From Ruminococcaceae bacterium UBA7067 (lineage in GTDB: Bacteria; Bacillota; Clostridia; Oscillospirales; Acutalibacteraceae), in the NCBI GenBank assembly GCA_002493755.1, contig DKZT01000040.1:1-18814 (forward strand): a stretch of 18,814 nt of DNA. The letters are read 5' to 3'. This document shows positions 8,118 to 16,377 of this stretch, piece after piece. The notes beneath the pieces were generated by a model. That model was not told the DNA's origin, ran no database searches, and saw only the letters and a list, made by a program, of their open reading frames with translations. Numbering within the stretch: position 1 is the first letter of the stretch; every line of letters begins with the position of its first letter. Made by a program: the position numbers and the translations under genes.

Positions 8118-8153
8118 AGTATTGTCAAAAAACATTGAAACGAGGTATTTAAA

Positions 8154-9029
8154 ATGCTCAAAAAACATCTTAAAAAATTCCCCAAAAGATTATTGCTTCT
8201 CTGCTTAGCTATTGCATTGGTTCTTCCGATTGTTGCCTGCAACAGCGGCAGTAACAGCAGCAGCGGCAGCAGTAACACCGACAGCAGCAGCGGCTCACAG
8301 GCAGCTGAAAAGAAAACCTTTACAGTCGGCTTTGACGCAAGCTTCCCACCGTACGGATACAGAGATGACAACGGCGAATATGTCGGCTTTGACCTTGACC
8401 TTGCGCAGGAGGTCTGCAACAGACGCGGCTGGACTCTTGTAAAGCAGCCGATTGACTGGGACTCAAAGGATATGGAGCTTAGTGCAAAGACTATCGACTG
8501 TATCTGGAACGGCTTCACAATGAGCGAGGAAAGACTTGACAAATATACCTGGACAGAGCCGTATGTTGACAACAGTCAGGTTTTTGTTGTTGCAAAGGAT
8601 TCGGGTATCAAGACCTTTGACGACCTCGCAGGCAAAACAGTAGCTGTTCAGGCTGCTTCATCAGCTTTAGAGGCTCTTGAGTCGGACGATTGCAAGGAGC
8701 TTACAGCATCATTTAAAAGCCTTGAGCAGATTCCGGAATACAACACAGCGTTTATGAATCTTGAAGCAAAGTCTGTTGACGCTATTGCAATGGACATCGG
8801 CGTAGCGAAATATCAGATTGAAAGCCGCGGCGATAATTTTGTAATGCTTTCAGAGCCGATTATCACAGAAAAGTACGGCATTGCATTTTTAAAGGGTAAC
8901 GAAACTCTCCGTGATGAGGTTCAGAGTACTCTTTACGATATGCTTAAGGATGGCAAGCTTGACGAAATCGCCAAGAAGTGGGAGCTTTCGGAAAGCGTAA
9001 TCTTCGGCAACGAAAAGGACGCAAAGTAA
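8154..9029 (+). CDS. Amino acid ABC transporter substrate-binding lipoprotein
   Basis: This is a family 3 extracellular solute-binding protein (SBP_bac_3), which captures an amino acid outside the cell and delivers it to the permease encoded next. The 291-residue precursor has a basic N terminus, a hydrophobic core at about 12-25 and the lipobox IVAC ending at Cys29, so it should be lipid-anchored on the outer face of the membrane. A Ser/Gly/Asn-rich linker at 30-50 precedes the binding domain, which opens with VGFDASFPPYGY and contains YVGFDLDLA, typical of polar amino acid binders. The start is ATG with GAGG at 8142-8145. Substrate cannot be assigned; cystine, arginine or another polar amino acid are all possible. 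Confidence 0.93.
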   Translation: MLKKHLKKFPKRLLLLCLAIALVLPIVACNSGSNSSSGSSNTDSSSGSQAAEKKTFTVGFDASFPPYGYRDDNGEYVGFDLDLAQEVCNRRGWTLVKQPIDWDSKDMELSAKTIDCIWNGFTMSEERLDKYTWTEPYVDNSQVFVVAKDSGIKTFDDLAGKTVAVQAASSALEALESDDCKELTASFKSLEQIPEYNTAFMNLEAKSVDAIAMDIGVAKYQIESRGDNFVMLSEPIITEKYGIAFLKGNETLRDEVQSTLYDMLKDGKLDEIAKKWELSESVIFGNEKDAK

Positions 9030-9052
9030 TAAAACCTTAACAGAGCTTGTGA

Positions 9053-9084
9053 GTTAGGATGCTGTTGTAAAATGGCATCCTAAT
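9053..9084 (+). promoter_or_regulatory. Intercistronic stem-loop between binding protein and permease
   Basis: TTAGGATGC (9054-9062) pairs perfectly with GCATCCTAA (9075-9083) around a 12-base loop, with a further G-T pair outside. The following TTGTATT is too interrupted for a strong terminator. Such hairpins between a binding protein gene and its permease commonly protect the upstream mRNA or stop a fraction of polymerases, giving more binding protein than membrane component. That role here is inferred from position. Confidence 0.6.
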
Positions 9085-9115
9085 TGTATTAATAAGAAAA
9101 GGGAGTGTTCAATTA

Positions 9116-9772
9116 ATGAGCATTTGGGATATGCTTTGGCAGATGTCGTCCGGTATGCTTGAATCAATAAAAATATTTGCGATAACGCTTATTCTCACTC
9201 TGCCGCTCGGTCTTGTTGTCACCTTTGGCAGAATGTCAAGGTTCAGAATAATCAAATACATAACTCAGCTTTATATAGCCATAATGAGAGGTACTCCGCT
9301 TATGCTTCAGCTTCTCGTTGTGTATTTCGGACCTTACTATCTGTTCGGTATTTCGCTTTCTCTTGAGTACCGCCTTTATGCGGTTATTATAGGCTTTGTT
9401 CTCAACTACGCCGCGTATTTTGCTGAGATTTACCGTTCGGGAATTGAATCTATGCCTGTCGGACAGTATGAGGCGGCGAAAATTCTCGGCTATTCAAGAG
9501 CGCAGACATTTTTAAGGATAATATTTCCGCAGGTTATCAAGCGTATCTTACCGTCAATAACAAACGAGATAATCACGCTTGTCAAGGATACCTCGCTTGC
9601 ATTTTCAATCGCATATGTCGAGCTTTTCTCGCTGGCAAAATCAATCGCCGCCGCACAGACAACAATGATGCCGTTTGTAATCGCAGGTGTGTTCTACTTT
9701 GTATTCAACTTTATTGTTGCGGTTGTTATGAATAAGGTTGAGAAAAGATTTGCCTACTACGATATTAAATGA
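9116..9772 (+). CDS. Amino acid ABC transporter permease (HisM/GlnP type)
   Basis: The 218-residue integral membrane protein forms the channel of the importer, probably as a homodimer because only one permease gene is present. It has about five hydrophobic segments (roughly 18-38, 60-80, 86-104, 155-180 and 186-205), the RGTPLMLQL motif at 58-66 typical of polar amino acid permeases, and the cytoplasmic EAA loop beginning at Glu119 (EAAKILGYSRAQ) that docks on the ATPase. Start is ATG with GGGAG at 9101-9105. The ATPase gene begins 15 bases after its stop. Confidence 0.94.
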   Translation: MSIWDMLWQMSSGMLESIKIFAITLILTLPLGLVVTFGRMSRFRIIKYITQLYIAIMRGTPLMLQLLVVYFGPYYLFGISLSLEYRLYAVIIGFVLNYAAYFAEIYRSGIESMPVGQYEAAKILGYSRAQTFLRIIFPQVIKRILPSITNEIITLVKDTSLAFSIAYVELFSLAKSIAAAQTTMMPFVIAGVFYFVFNFIVAVVMNKVEKRFAYYDIK

Positions 9773-9787
9773 TGTGGAGATTGTACT

Positions 9788-10546
9788 ATGAAACTGCTTG
9801 AAATTAATAATATAAAGAAAAGCTACGGTGACAACGAGGTTTTAAAGAATATTACTGTGTCGGTCAATGAGGGAGAGGTTGTGTCTGTAATCGGTCCATC
9901 AGGCTCGGGTAAATCAACTCTTTTAAGGTGCGCTACAATGCTTGAAAAAATGGACGGCGGCGAGCTTATCTATTTCGGTAAAAAAGCCGCGTGGAATGAT
10001 AAAAGCGGAAAATCTGTCTATGCTACCAAGGCACAGCTTAAGGAAATTCAAAGCTACTTCAGCCTTGTTTTCCAGAACTTCAATCTTTTTCCGCATTTCA
10101 CGGTGCTTAAGAATCTTGCGCACGCACCCATAAATGTTCATAAGCGAAATAAGGACGAGGTTTACGCTCAGTGCCGTGAGCTTTTAAAGCGCATAGGTCT
10201 TGCCGACAAGGAGAACGCCTATCCCTGCCAGCTTTCAGGCGGACAGCAGCAGCGTGTTTCAATCGCAAGAGCGCTTGCAATGAATCCGAAAATACTCTTT
10301 TTTGACGAGCCGACCTCTGCTCTTGACCCCGAGCTTACAAGCGAAATCCTCGCCGTAATCAAGGAGCTTGCAAAGGAGCATATGACAATGGTAATCGTTA
10401 CCCACGAGATGAACTTCGCAAGAGATGTTTCAAACAGAATAATCTTTATGGAGGACGGCTACATTGTCGAGGAGGGCAACGCACAGGAGCTTATCAATAA
10501 TCCAAAGAATATAAGGACAAGGGAGTTTATCAGCAAGTTTGATTGA
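9788..10546 (+). CDS. Amino acid ABC transporter ATP-binding protein (HisP/GlnQ type)
   Basis: This 252-residue ATPase powers the importer encoded by the two preceding genes. Walker A GPSGSGKST is at 36-44, the Q loop at Gln96 in VFQNFNLFP, the signature LSGGQQQR at 149-156, Walker B ILFFDE at 169-174 and the switch histidine at 206 in VTHE. A stretch of about 20 extra residues between Walker A and the Q loop gives it HisP-like rather than GlnQ-like length. The ATG has GGAG at 9776-9779. The last codons and TGA stop overlap the -35 box of the next promoter, and there is no terminator, so transcription may continue into the downstream cassette. Confidence 0.95.
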   Translation: MKLLEINNIKKSYGDNEVLKNITVSVNEGEVVSVIGPSGSGKSTLLRCATMLEKMDGGELIYFGKKAAWNDKSGKSVYATKAQLKEIQSYFSLVFQNFNLFPHFTVLKNLAHAPINVHKRNKDEVYAQCRELLKRIGLADKENAYPCQLSGGQQQRVSIARALAMNPKILFFDEPTSALDPELTSEILAVIKELAKEHMTMVIVTHEMNFARDVSNRIIFMEDGYIVEEGNAQELINNPKNIRTREFISKFD

Positions 10547-10571
10547 CAAAATAACGGTGTTCGTGTATACT
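10543..10571 (+). promoter_or_regulatory. Near-consensus sigma-A promoter of the sugar cassette
   Basis: TTGACA (10543-10548) is a perfect -35 box and TATACT (10566-10571) differs from the -10 consensus at one base; the spacing is exactly 17. Transcription should begin near 10578. The -35 box includes the TGA stop codon (10544-10546) of the ABC ATPase gene. The 43-base leader shows no obvious operator or riboswitch, so the cassette may be expressed constitutively. Confidence 0.8.
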
Positions 10572-10621
10572 TAATACTTGGCAGAAACTACAAAAAAGCG
10601 AATGTTAAGAGGAAAGTATAT

Positions 10622-11551
10622 ATGGATATTATAGTCGGTTACACAGGCTTTGTCGGCTCGAATATTGCCGCAGAGCATAAATTTGATTATTCCTTTAATT
10701 CAAAAAATATTGAGGACGCATTCGGACTCAGCCCCGATTTATGCGTTTACAGCGGCGTTCGCGCCGAAAAGTTTTTGGCGAACAATGATCCTGACGGCGA
10801 TATGGCTGTTATCCGCAACGCCATCGAGAACATCAAAAAAATCAATCCGAAAAGGCTTGTATTGATTTCAACAATAGATGTGTATAAAAATCCGAATGGT
10901 GCAGACGAGGATACTCCTGTTGACACCGAGAATCTCCACCCGTACGGACTTAACAGATACCGTCTTGAGCAGTGGGTGCAGGAGAATATCGAGAATTACC
11001 ATATCGTTCGTCTGCCGGGTTTATTCGGCAAGAACATAAAAAAGAATTTTATCTATGATTTGATAAATATTATCCCGTCTATGCTTAACGAAAATAAATA
11101 TAATGAGCTGTCGTTAAAAAGCGAGCTTATACGCTGTTGCTATAAAAAGCAGAGCAACGGCTTTTATAAGCTCTCTGCCGACAGCTCCTGCGATAAGTCA
11201 GCGCTTAAAAATGAGTTTTTAAGTGTTGGCTTTTCTGCGCTCAATTTTACCGACAGCCGTGGTGTTTTCCAGTTTTATAATCTCAGTAAGCTCTGGAAGC
11301 ATATTGAAATTATTGTTAAAAACGATTTGAAGCTTGTTAATATGGCGGTTGAGCCTGTATGTACAGCCGACATCTATAAAAGAATTACAGGCAACGATTT
11401 TGTAAACGAGGTTGCGCAGACTCCTCCGCTTTATGATTTTAAAACAAAGCATTGCGCTCTTTTCGGCGGCAGTGACGGCTATATTTTTAACAAGGAGCAG
11501 GTGAGCCTGGATATAGTAAAATTTGTAAAGGCTCAGCTCAGCGGAAATTAA
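10622..11551 (+). CDS. NAD-dependent epimerase/dehydratase-like protein (extended SDR)
   Basis: The 309-residue protein begins with a Rossmann nucleotide-binding motif G6-x-x-G9-x-x-G12 (GYTGFVG) and continues with the SDR-type segments STIDVY at 83-88 and HPYGLNRYRLE at 106-116. Extended SDR proteins of this type change the stereochemistry or oxidation state of nucleotide sugars in the cytoplasm. In the usual YxxxK catalytic motif the lysine is replaced: Tyr108 is followed four residues later by Arg112. The C-terminal half (FQFYNLSKLW, NMAVEP) would bind the sugar substrate. Start is ATG with AGAGGA at 10608-10613. It is the first gene of a six-gene cassette; the exact reaction is unknown. 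Confidence 0.8.
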   Translation: MDIIVGYTGFVGSNIAAEHKFDYSFNSKNIEDAFGLSPDLCVYSGVRAEKFLANNDPDGDMAVIRNAIENIKKINPKRLVLISTIDVYKNPNGADEDTPVDTENLHPYGLNRYRLEQWVQENIENYHIVRLPGLFGKNIKKNFIYDLINIIPSMLNENKYNELSLKSELIRCCYKKQSNGFYKLSADSSCDKSALKNEFLSVGFSALNFTDSRGVFQFYNLSKLWKHIEIIVKNDLKLVNMAVEPVCTADIYKRITGNDFVNEVAQTPPLYDFKTKHCALFGGSDGYIFNKEQVSLDIVKFVKAQLSGN

Positions 11552-11564
11552 GGGGGAGAAGTAA

Positions 11565-12341
11565 GTGAAGCTTTCAATTTCAAACATAGCGTGGAGCAGT
11601 GAATTTGACCGTGAGATGTATGCCTTTTTGTGCAAAAGCGGCTTCAGCGGTCTTGAGATTGCCCCTACAAGAATTTTCCCCGAAAATCCTTACGATAAGA
11701 TACAGGGGATAAAGAATTTTGCAAGCTCAATTTATGAGCAGTACGGTCTTGTAATATCCTCAATGCAGTCAATATGGTACGGCAAAACGCAGAGCATTTT
11801 CGGGACAAATGAGGAAAGACAGCAGCTTATAGATTACACAAAAAAGGCAGTCGATTTTGCCTATGCCGCAGGCTGTCACAATCTTGTGTTCGGCTGCCCG
11901 AGGAACAGAGTAATTCCCGACAGCAGCTATATCCCTGCAGCAATTGAATTTTTTAATGAAATCGGTGATTATGCAGCCTCTTGTGATACTGTAATTGCTC
12001 TTGAAGCGAATCCGCCGATTTACAACACTAATTTTATGAATACTACGCACGAGGCTTTTGAAATTTGCAGACAAACCGCAAATAAAGGCATTATGGTGAA
12101 TCTTGACCTCGGAACGGTGATTTATAACAACGAGTCGCTTGACGAAGCCAAGGACAATACAAGGCTTATAAACCATATTCATATATCGGAGCCGCATCTT
12201 GCGCCGATCGAAAAGCGTGAGCTTCACAGCGAGCTTAAAGCCTTTGATTACGATAAATTCATTTCGATTGAAATGGGCAACAAGGATAATATAGAGCAGG
12301 TTAAGAATACCGTTCAATATGTTGCGGAGGTTTTGCTTTGA
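11565..12341 (+). CDS. TIM-barrel sugar (phosphate) isomerase/epimerase-like protein
   Basis: The 258-residue protein fits the xylose isomerase-like TIM-barrel superfamily (AP_endonuc_2 domain). Likely metal ligands are visible in the expected order: Glu147 in IALEANPP, Asp181 in VNLDLGT, His206 in NHIHISEP and Glu236 in ISIEMG. Enzymes of this fold rearrange sugars or related polyols. A GTG at 11565 is the start, with AGGGGGAG (11551-11558) just upstream and overlapping the stop of the preceding gene. The stop TGA overlaps the TTG start of the next gene. Pairing with an SDR gene suggests that both act on the same sugar precursor, which is inference; the substrate is unknown. Confidence 0.8.
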   Translation: MKLSISNIAWSSEFDREMYAFLCKSGFSGLEIAPTRIFPENPYDKIQGIKNFASSIYEQYGLVISSMQSIWYGKTQSIFGTNEERQQLIDYTKKAVDFAYAAGCHNLVFGCPRNRVIPDSSYIPAAIEFFNEIGDYAASCDTVIALEANPPIYNTNFMNTTHEAFEICRQTANKGIMVNLDLGTVIYNNESLDEAKDNTRLINHIHISEPHLAPIEKRELHSELKAFDYDKFISIEMGNKDNIEQVKNTVQYVAEVLL

Positions 12342-13144
12342 TTTTTGAAAATATTAAGGGCGTACCGAAATTTAAGTGCGATGAATACGCCCCGAAGAAC
12401 AGCAATTACTGCGTTCTCATACCGATAATTAATGAGGGCGAGAGAATAAAAAAGGAGCTTCTTAAGGCTCAGGAAAATAATATTGATAAGCTTTGCGATA
12501 TTATAATCTGTGACGGCGCCTCAAAGGACGGCTGCACAGACGACGCTCTGCTTCGCTCCCTCGGAGTCAATACGCTTCTGACAAAGCAGGATATCGGCAA
12601 ACAGGGCGCACAGCTTCGTATGGGCTTTTACTGGGCGCAGCAAAGAGGGTATGACGGCTTTATCACCATTGACGGCAATAACAAGGACTCTATTGAGGAT
12701 ATTCCGAGGTTTATAGAAAAGCTCGCAGAAGGCTACGATTTTATTCAAGGCTCGCGCTTTGTAAAGGGCGGTCAGGCAATCAATACTCCGCTTATGCGCC
12801 TTGTTTCCGTCCGTCTTATTCACGCTCCTGTAATATCTCTTACCGCACATCAGTGGTTTACCGACACAACAAACGCTTACAGAGCGTATTCAAGAAAATA
12901 CATAACTCACCCTGAGGTTCAGATTTACAGAGATGTGTTTATGACATATGAGCTTCTTGCGTATCTCTCGGTTCGTGCGTCACAGCTTAAGCTCAGAGCC
13001 TGTGAAATACCCGTGACAAGGCAGTACCCGAAGAATGAGAAAACTCCTACTAAAATAAGTCCGTTCAAGGGCAACGCAGAGCTTATGAAAATACTTTTCA
13101 AGAATCTGTTCGGCTGTTATAAGCCTAAAAATAACAAAAAGTAA
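12338..13144 (+). CDS. Family 2 glycosyltransferase, soluble DPM1-like
   Basis: This 268-residue protein has the GT-A fold of family 2 glycosyltransferases. The N-terminal strand CVLIPIINEGERI (25-37) is followed by the nucleotide-binding Asp59 in ICDGAS, a metal-binding region around ITIDGNNKDS (109-118) in place of a canonical DxD, and GSRF at 138-141. No membrane segment follows, so it acts in the cytoplasm or at the inner face, perhaps moving a sugar to a lipid phosphate. It starts with TTG in a four-base TTGA overlap with the preceding stop, with GGAGG at 12326-12330, seven bases upstream, which indicates translational coupling. Donor and acceptor are unknown. Confidence 0.87.
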   Translation: MIFENIKGVPKFKCDEYAPKNSNYCVLIPIINEGERIKKELLKAQENNIDKLCDIIICDGASKDGCTDDALLRSLGVNTLLTKQDIGKQGAQLRMGFYWAQQRGYDGFITIDGNNKDSIEDIPRFIEKLAEGYDFIQGSRFVKGGQAINTPLMRLVSVRLIHAPVISLTAHQWFTDTTNAYRAYSRKYITHPEVQIYRDVFMTYELLAYLSVRASQLKLRACEIPVTRQYPKNEKTPTKISPFKGNAELMKILFKNLFGCYKPKNNKK

Positions 13145-13158
13145 TAATGGTGGCAGAT

Positions 13159-15234
13159 ATGGAAAATACGGGAACAAAATTGAACAAAAAATTCATCGCC
13201 TTGCGCGCAATGAGTAGATTGGAAATATTGCTGTACACAGCGCTTGTGCTTATGCCTGCTTTCGTGCTGGTATCGTTTCAGGCATATGTGGAAAACGGCT
13301 TGTTCACGCTGACAAGCGTACTGTTAGGAGTAGGATTCGGTGTTATTGCACTTATGCTGTGCAAATTTCTGATACCGTCAGCGCTAAAGGACAATGAGGT
13401 TGTAAAAATAATCGCTTTGCTTTCGCCGTCTGTCCTGCTGTTCGGATTTGCTCTTGACATCACACAGACAACGGTGTTTTACTGCATATCGTTTATCGGA
13501 ATATTTATCCTGATGTACTTCGGCTTTATATTCCCTATAAGGGATAAGGGCAAGCACATATGTGCGGCATTGATACTGCTGGGTATGCTTTTTGCGATTG
13601 AGTACAGTCTGTATGTGTATGACCTTTTTTCGCCCGATTCGTATTCATATTACGATATCAGCCGCACGATTTTCAGCGACTTCTACAACGTATCCACTCA
13701 GCGTCAGTATATAGTCGATACTGAGCTTGGAATTTCGTTTCCGTATCTTTTCCCATCTCTTATGGCGGTAGTTGACGCTTTGGCAGGACTTAAAATTTAC
13801 AGCGGCACGATACTAAACGTTGTCATAACCTGTATCAACTGCCTTATGCTTTATAAAATCTCGACAAAGCACTTTAAAAATCCCTACGCAGGCACAATAG
13901 CAGCCTTGTATATGGTGACAAATGCTCCGTATCTCACAGAAATGCGTGTGAGCAGAAGCGTGCCGCTTGCGATATTGTCGGTTCTTATCCTTGCGTATTA
14001 TATTCTTGATTTGCGTGAAATCACAACAAAGGGCTGTATTTTTGCAGGAGTAGGCGCTGGCTGTGCGATGGTGTGCCGCTTTGACGCTCTTGTTGCCGCT
14101 GGACTTTGCTTTATTGTGATGTTCATTTTTTCAAAAAAGGGCAGCCGTATAAGGAATTCCGCAAAATACGTCGGCGGTCTGCTTATTCCGACCTCGCCCT
14201 GGATAATCTATTCGCTTGTCAACTTCGGCAAGCCTTGGATAAGCGACAACGGCGGAACAATGTGGATGCCGATTCCGTCTATTCCTCAAAGATATTATTC
14301 AAGCACATATGTTCCACAGACAATATTCAGTAATTTCGACGAATGGTTTAAGTGCCTTTTTAATGTTAAGCTTAAAGGCATACTTGAAAAGGGAATAGCA
14401 GGGGTTCTGCCGACTGCCGTTGTGATTATTCTGCTTGTATGGGTAATTGTAATGCTTCTGCGCTTTATAAATTGCCGTCAGTTCAAGCTTTATATCGCAT
14501 CGCACAAAAAGCTCTTAATCAGCGCAGGAGTGTGCGTGCTTGTGTATCTCGCAAAATTCTGCGGAATATGGGTTGTCGGCTTTGCCGATGCACGCTACCA
14601 CACAGAAAGCTTTGTAATGCTGATTCTCTTCCTGTTTTCTGTTGTTTACAGCATTTCGGCTTTTTCAAAGATAAAAAGTTCAGCTGTGAACAATAAGAAA
14701 AAACAAAGCAAGCCTGAAAATTTCATATATGAAGAAAGCTATGAAAAAACGTCAAGGAGCGTTGCAGTCAATCTTACAACCGTTCTTGTTTGTCTGGCTC
14801 TTATTGTAAATGCAGGAGTAATGTATGTCGGCAAATATACTCCGTATATTATGAACAAATCTCTGCTCACAAAGCCTGTTGCGGCGGCACAGATAGAAAG
14901 CGCCGTTACTGCAAAAAAACAAAATCCGCGCGTGTTCTTTTCAGGGGTGAACGAGGGCGACCCGTTCTCATTCGGAGCGTACACCGGAATAAAAACGTTC
15001 GGACCGCCGTGGGCGAAATCAAATGATCCTAACGCGCTTATTGAGCTTACTGATAATTTTGTTATGCCTGATTATGTTGTTTGCAACGCTGAAAAAATCA
15101 GAGCAGACTTTGTGTCGCGCTACGGTCTTGTTCCGATAAAAAAATGCCCGGGCGATGTGACGGTCTATGAGGTGACGAATAAATCAACCTTTGCCGAAGA
15201 AAAGCGGCTGTTCCCTTACGGCGAGAAAAAATAA
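13159..15234 (+). CDS. Large polytopic membrane protein, possible GT-C type glycosyltransferase
   Basis: The protein of about 691 residues has some 14-16 hydrophobic segments and a C-terminal soluble part of roughly 120 residues. A polar loop rich in acidic and aromatic residues, SPDSYSYYDIS (Asp160 and onward), and the overall layout recall GT-C transferases of the ArnT/PMT kind, which move sugars from polyprenyl phosphate to an acceptor on the outer face of the membrane. I cannot identify a family with certainty. The ATG at 13159 is preferred because GGTGG (13149-13153) lies five bases upstream; an ATG at 13147 without a ribosome site would add four residues. The gene fits tightly between two cassette members. 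It could instead be a polymerase or flippase. Confidence 0.75.
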   Translation: MENTGTKLNKKFIALRAMSRLEILLYTALVLMPAFVLVSFQAYVENGLFTLTSVLLGVGFGVIALMLCKFLIPSALKDNEVVKIIALLSPSVLLFGFALDITQTTVFYCISFIGIFILMYFGFIFPIRDKGKHICAALILLGMLFAIEYSLYVYDLFSPDSYSYYDISRTIFSDFYNVSTQRQYIVDTELGISFPYLFPSLMAVVDALAGLKIYSGTILNVVITCINCLMLYKISTKHFKNPYAGTIAALYMVTNAPYLTEMRVSRSVPLAILSVLILAYYILDLREITTKGCIFAGVGAGCAMVCRFDALVAAGLCFIVMFIFSKKGSRIRNSAKYVGGLLIPTSPWIIYSLVNFGKPWISDNGGTMWMPIPSIPQRYYSSTYVPQTIFSNFDEWFKCLFNVKLKGILEKGIAGVLPTAVVIILLVWVIVMLLRFINCRQFKLYIASHKKLLISAGVCVLVYLAKFCGIWVVGFADARYHTESFVMLILFLFSVVYSISAFSKIKSSAVNNKKKQSKPENFIYEESYEKTSRSVAVNLTTVLVCLALIVNAGVMYVGKYTPYIMNKSLLTKPVAAAQIESAVTAKKQNPRVFFSGVNEGDPFSFGAYTGIKTFGPPWAKSNDPNALIELTDNFVMPDYVVCNAEKIRADFVSRYGLVPIKKCPGDVTVYEVTNKSTFAEEKRLFPYGEKK

Positions 15235-15252
15235 AGCAGGGAGACGGAAAAA

Positions 15253-16377
15253 TTGAATTACGATAAAATAATAATAGGTGCCGGGCTTTACGGACTTTAT
15301 TCCGCCCTGTTCTGCGGAAAGCTCGGTCAGAGCGTTCTGGTGCTTGAATGTGATGACGCGCCGTTTAAGCGCGCAACATACATAAATCAAGCGAGAGTTC
15401 ATATGGGTTATCACTATCCGCGCTCTATCTCAACCGCTGTAAAATCAAGGGGATATTTTGACCGCTTTAACGAGGACTACGGCTTATGCGTTCACAGTGA
15501 GTTTGACCAGGTGTACGCCACAAGTGCAAATTTCAGCTGGACGAATGCCGAGCAGTTCAGAAAGTTCTGCCGTGATGCCGACATTATGTGTGAGGACGAG
15601 CCTGTGTCGCGTTATTTCAAGGACGGAATGTGTGACGGTGCTTTTCTGACAAAGGAATACACCTATGATGCGCAGATTCTTAAGGACTACTTCCTTACTG
15701 AGCTTGCAAAATATAAGGGCGTTACGATAAAATACAGCTCTGTGATAACCGATATAGAGAATACGGGAAGCGTTTACAGCGTTAAATTGCAGGATTCATC
15801 AGTCTATACCGCTCCGTTTCTTCTCAATGCGACGTATGCAGGAGTAAATCAGATACTCAGTATGCTGAAGCTTGAGCCGTTTGGAATAAAATACGAGCTT
15901 TGCGAGATTATTCTATGCACCGTGTCGGATAAGCTTAAGAATACCGGCATTACAGTAATGGACGGGCCGTTTTTCTCTATTATGCCTTTCGGCAAAACAG
16001 GACTGCATTCGCTTACATCGGTTACCTTTACTCCTCATATGACAAGCTACGATTCCGTTCCGCATTTTCCGTGTCAGGCAAAAAGCGGCGGCTTCTGCTC
16101 TGCGCAAAGGCTCGGCAACTGTAACGACTGCCCGGCAAAGCCTCAGAGCGCCTGGCCGTTTATGTCTAATCTTGCGCGAAAATATCTTAAGGACAGCCTT
16201 GGCTTTGAATATGTTTCCTCTCTGTATTCGATGAAGCCGATTTTAAAAGCGTCTGAAATTGACGATTCAAGACCGACGGTTATTAAAAAATTCAGCTCAA
16301 ACCCGACGTTTGTGTCTGTGCTGTCGGGTAAAATCAATACTGTATACGATTTAGACGAGGTGTTGAAAAATGGTTAA
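15253..16377 (+). CDS. FAD-dependent oxidoreductase with four-cysteine insert
   Basis: The 374-residue protein starts with a dinucleotide-binding fold: IIIGAGLYGLYSA with G9-x-G11-x-x-G14, followed by the acidic end of the second strand at Glu32. The motif NQARVHMGYHYPRS (45-58) resembles the FAD-contacting segment of D-amino-acid-oxidase-type enzymes found in surface polysaccharide clusters. An unusual insert at 274-293 has Cys274, Cys282, Cys290 and Cys293, which could bind zinc or an iron-sulfur cluster. The reaction is unknown; oxidation of a sugar or lipid-linked intermediate is a guess from context. TTG start at 15253 is supported by AGGGAG at 15238-15243. Its last eight bases overlap the next gene. 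Confidence 0.8.
   Translation: MNYDKIIIGAGLYGLYSALFCGKLGQSVLVLECDDAPFKRATYINQARVHMGYHYPRSISTAVKSRGYFDRFNEDYGLCVHSEFDQVYATSANFSWTNAEQFRKFCRDADIMCEDEPVSRYFKDGMCDGAFLTKEYTYDAQILKDYFLTELAKYKGVTIKYSSVITDIENTGSVYSVKLQDSSVYTAPFLLNATYAGVNQILSMLKLEPFGIKYELCEIILCTVSDKLKNTGITVMDGPFFSIMPFGKTGLHSLTSVTFTPHMTSYDSVPHFPCQAKSGGFCSAQRLGNCNDCPAKPQSAWPFMSNLARKYLKDSLGFEYVSSLYSMKPILKASEIDDSRPTVIKKFSSNPTFVSVLSGKINTVYDLDEVLKNG

Noticed and set aside
7763..8153. Lysine or other amino acid riboswitch, or T-box, before the ABC importer
   Set aside because: The leader after the predicted start is only about 30 bases and no T-box, lysine-box or anti-terminator pattern was recognised in the region.
13147..13158. ATG at 13147 as start of the large membrane protein
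   Set aside because: It has no ribosome site upstream. It cannot be excluded, since coupling to the preceding stop three bases away could allow it, but the ATG at 13159 has GGTGG at suitable spacing.
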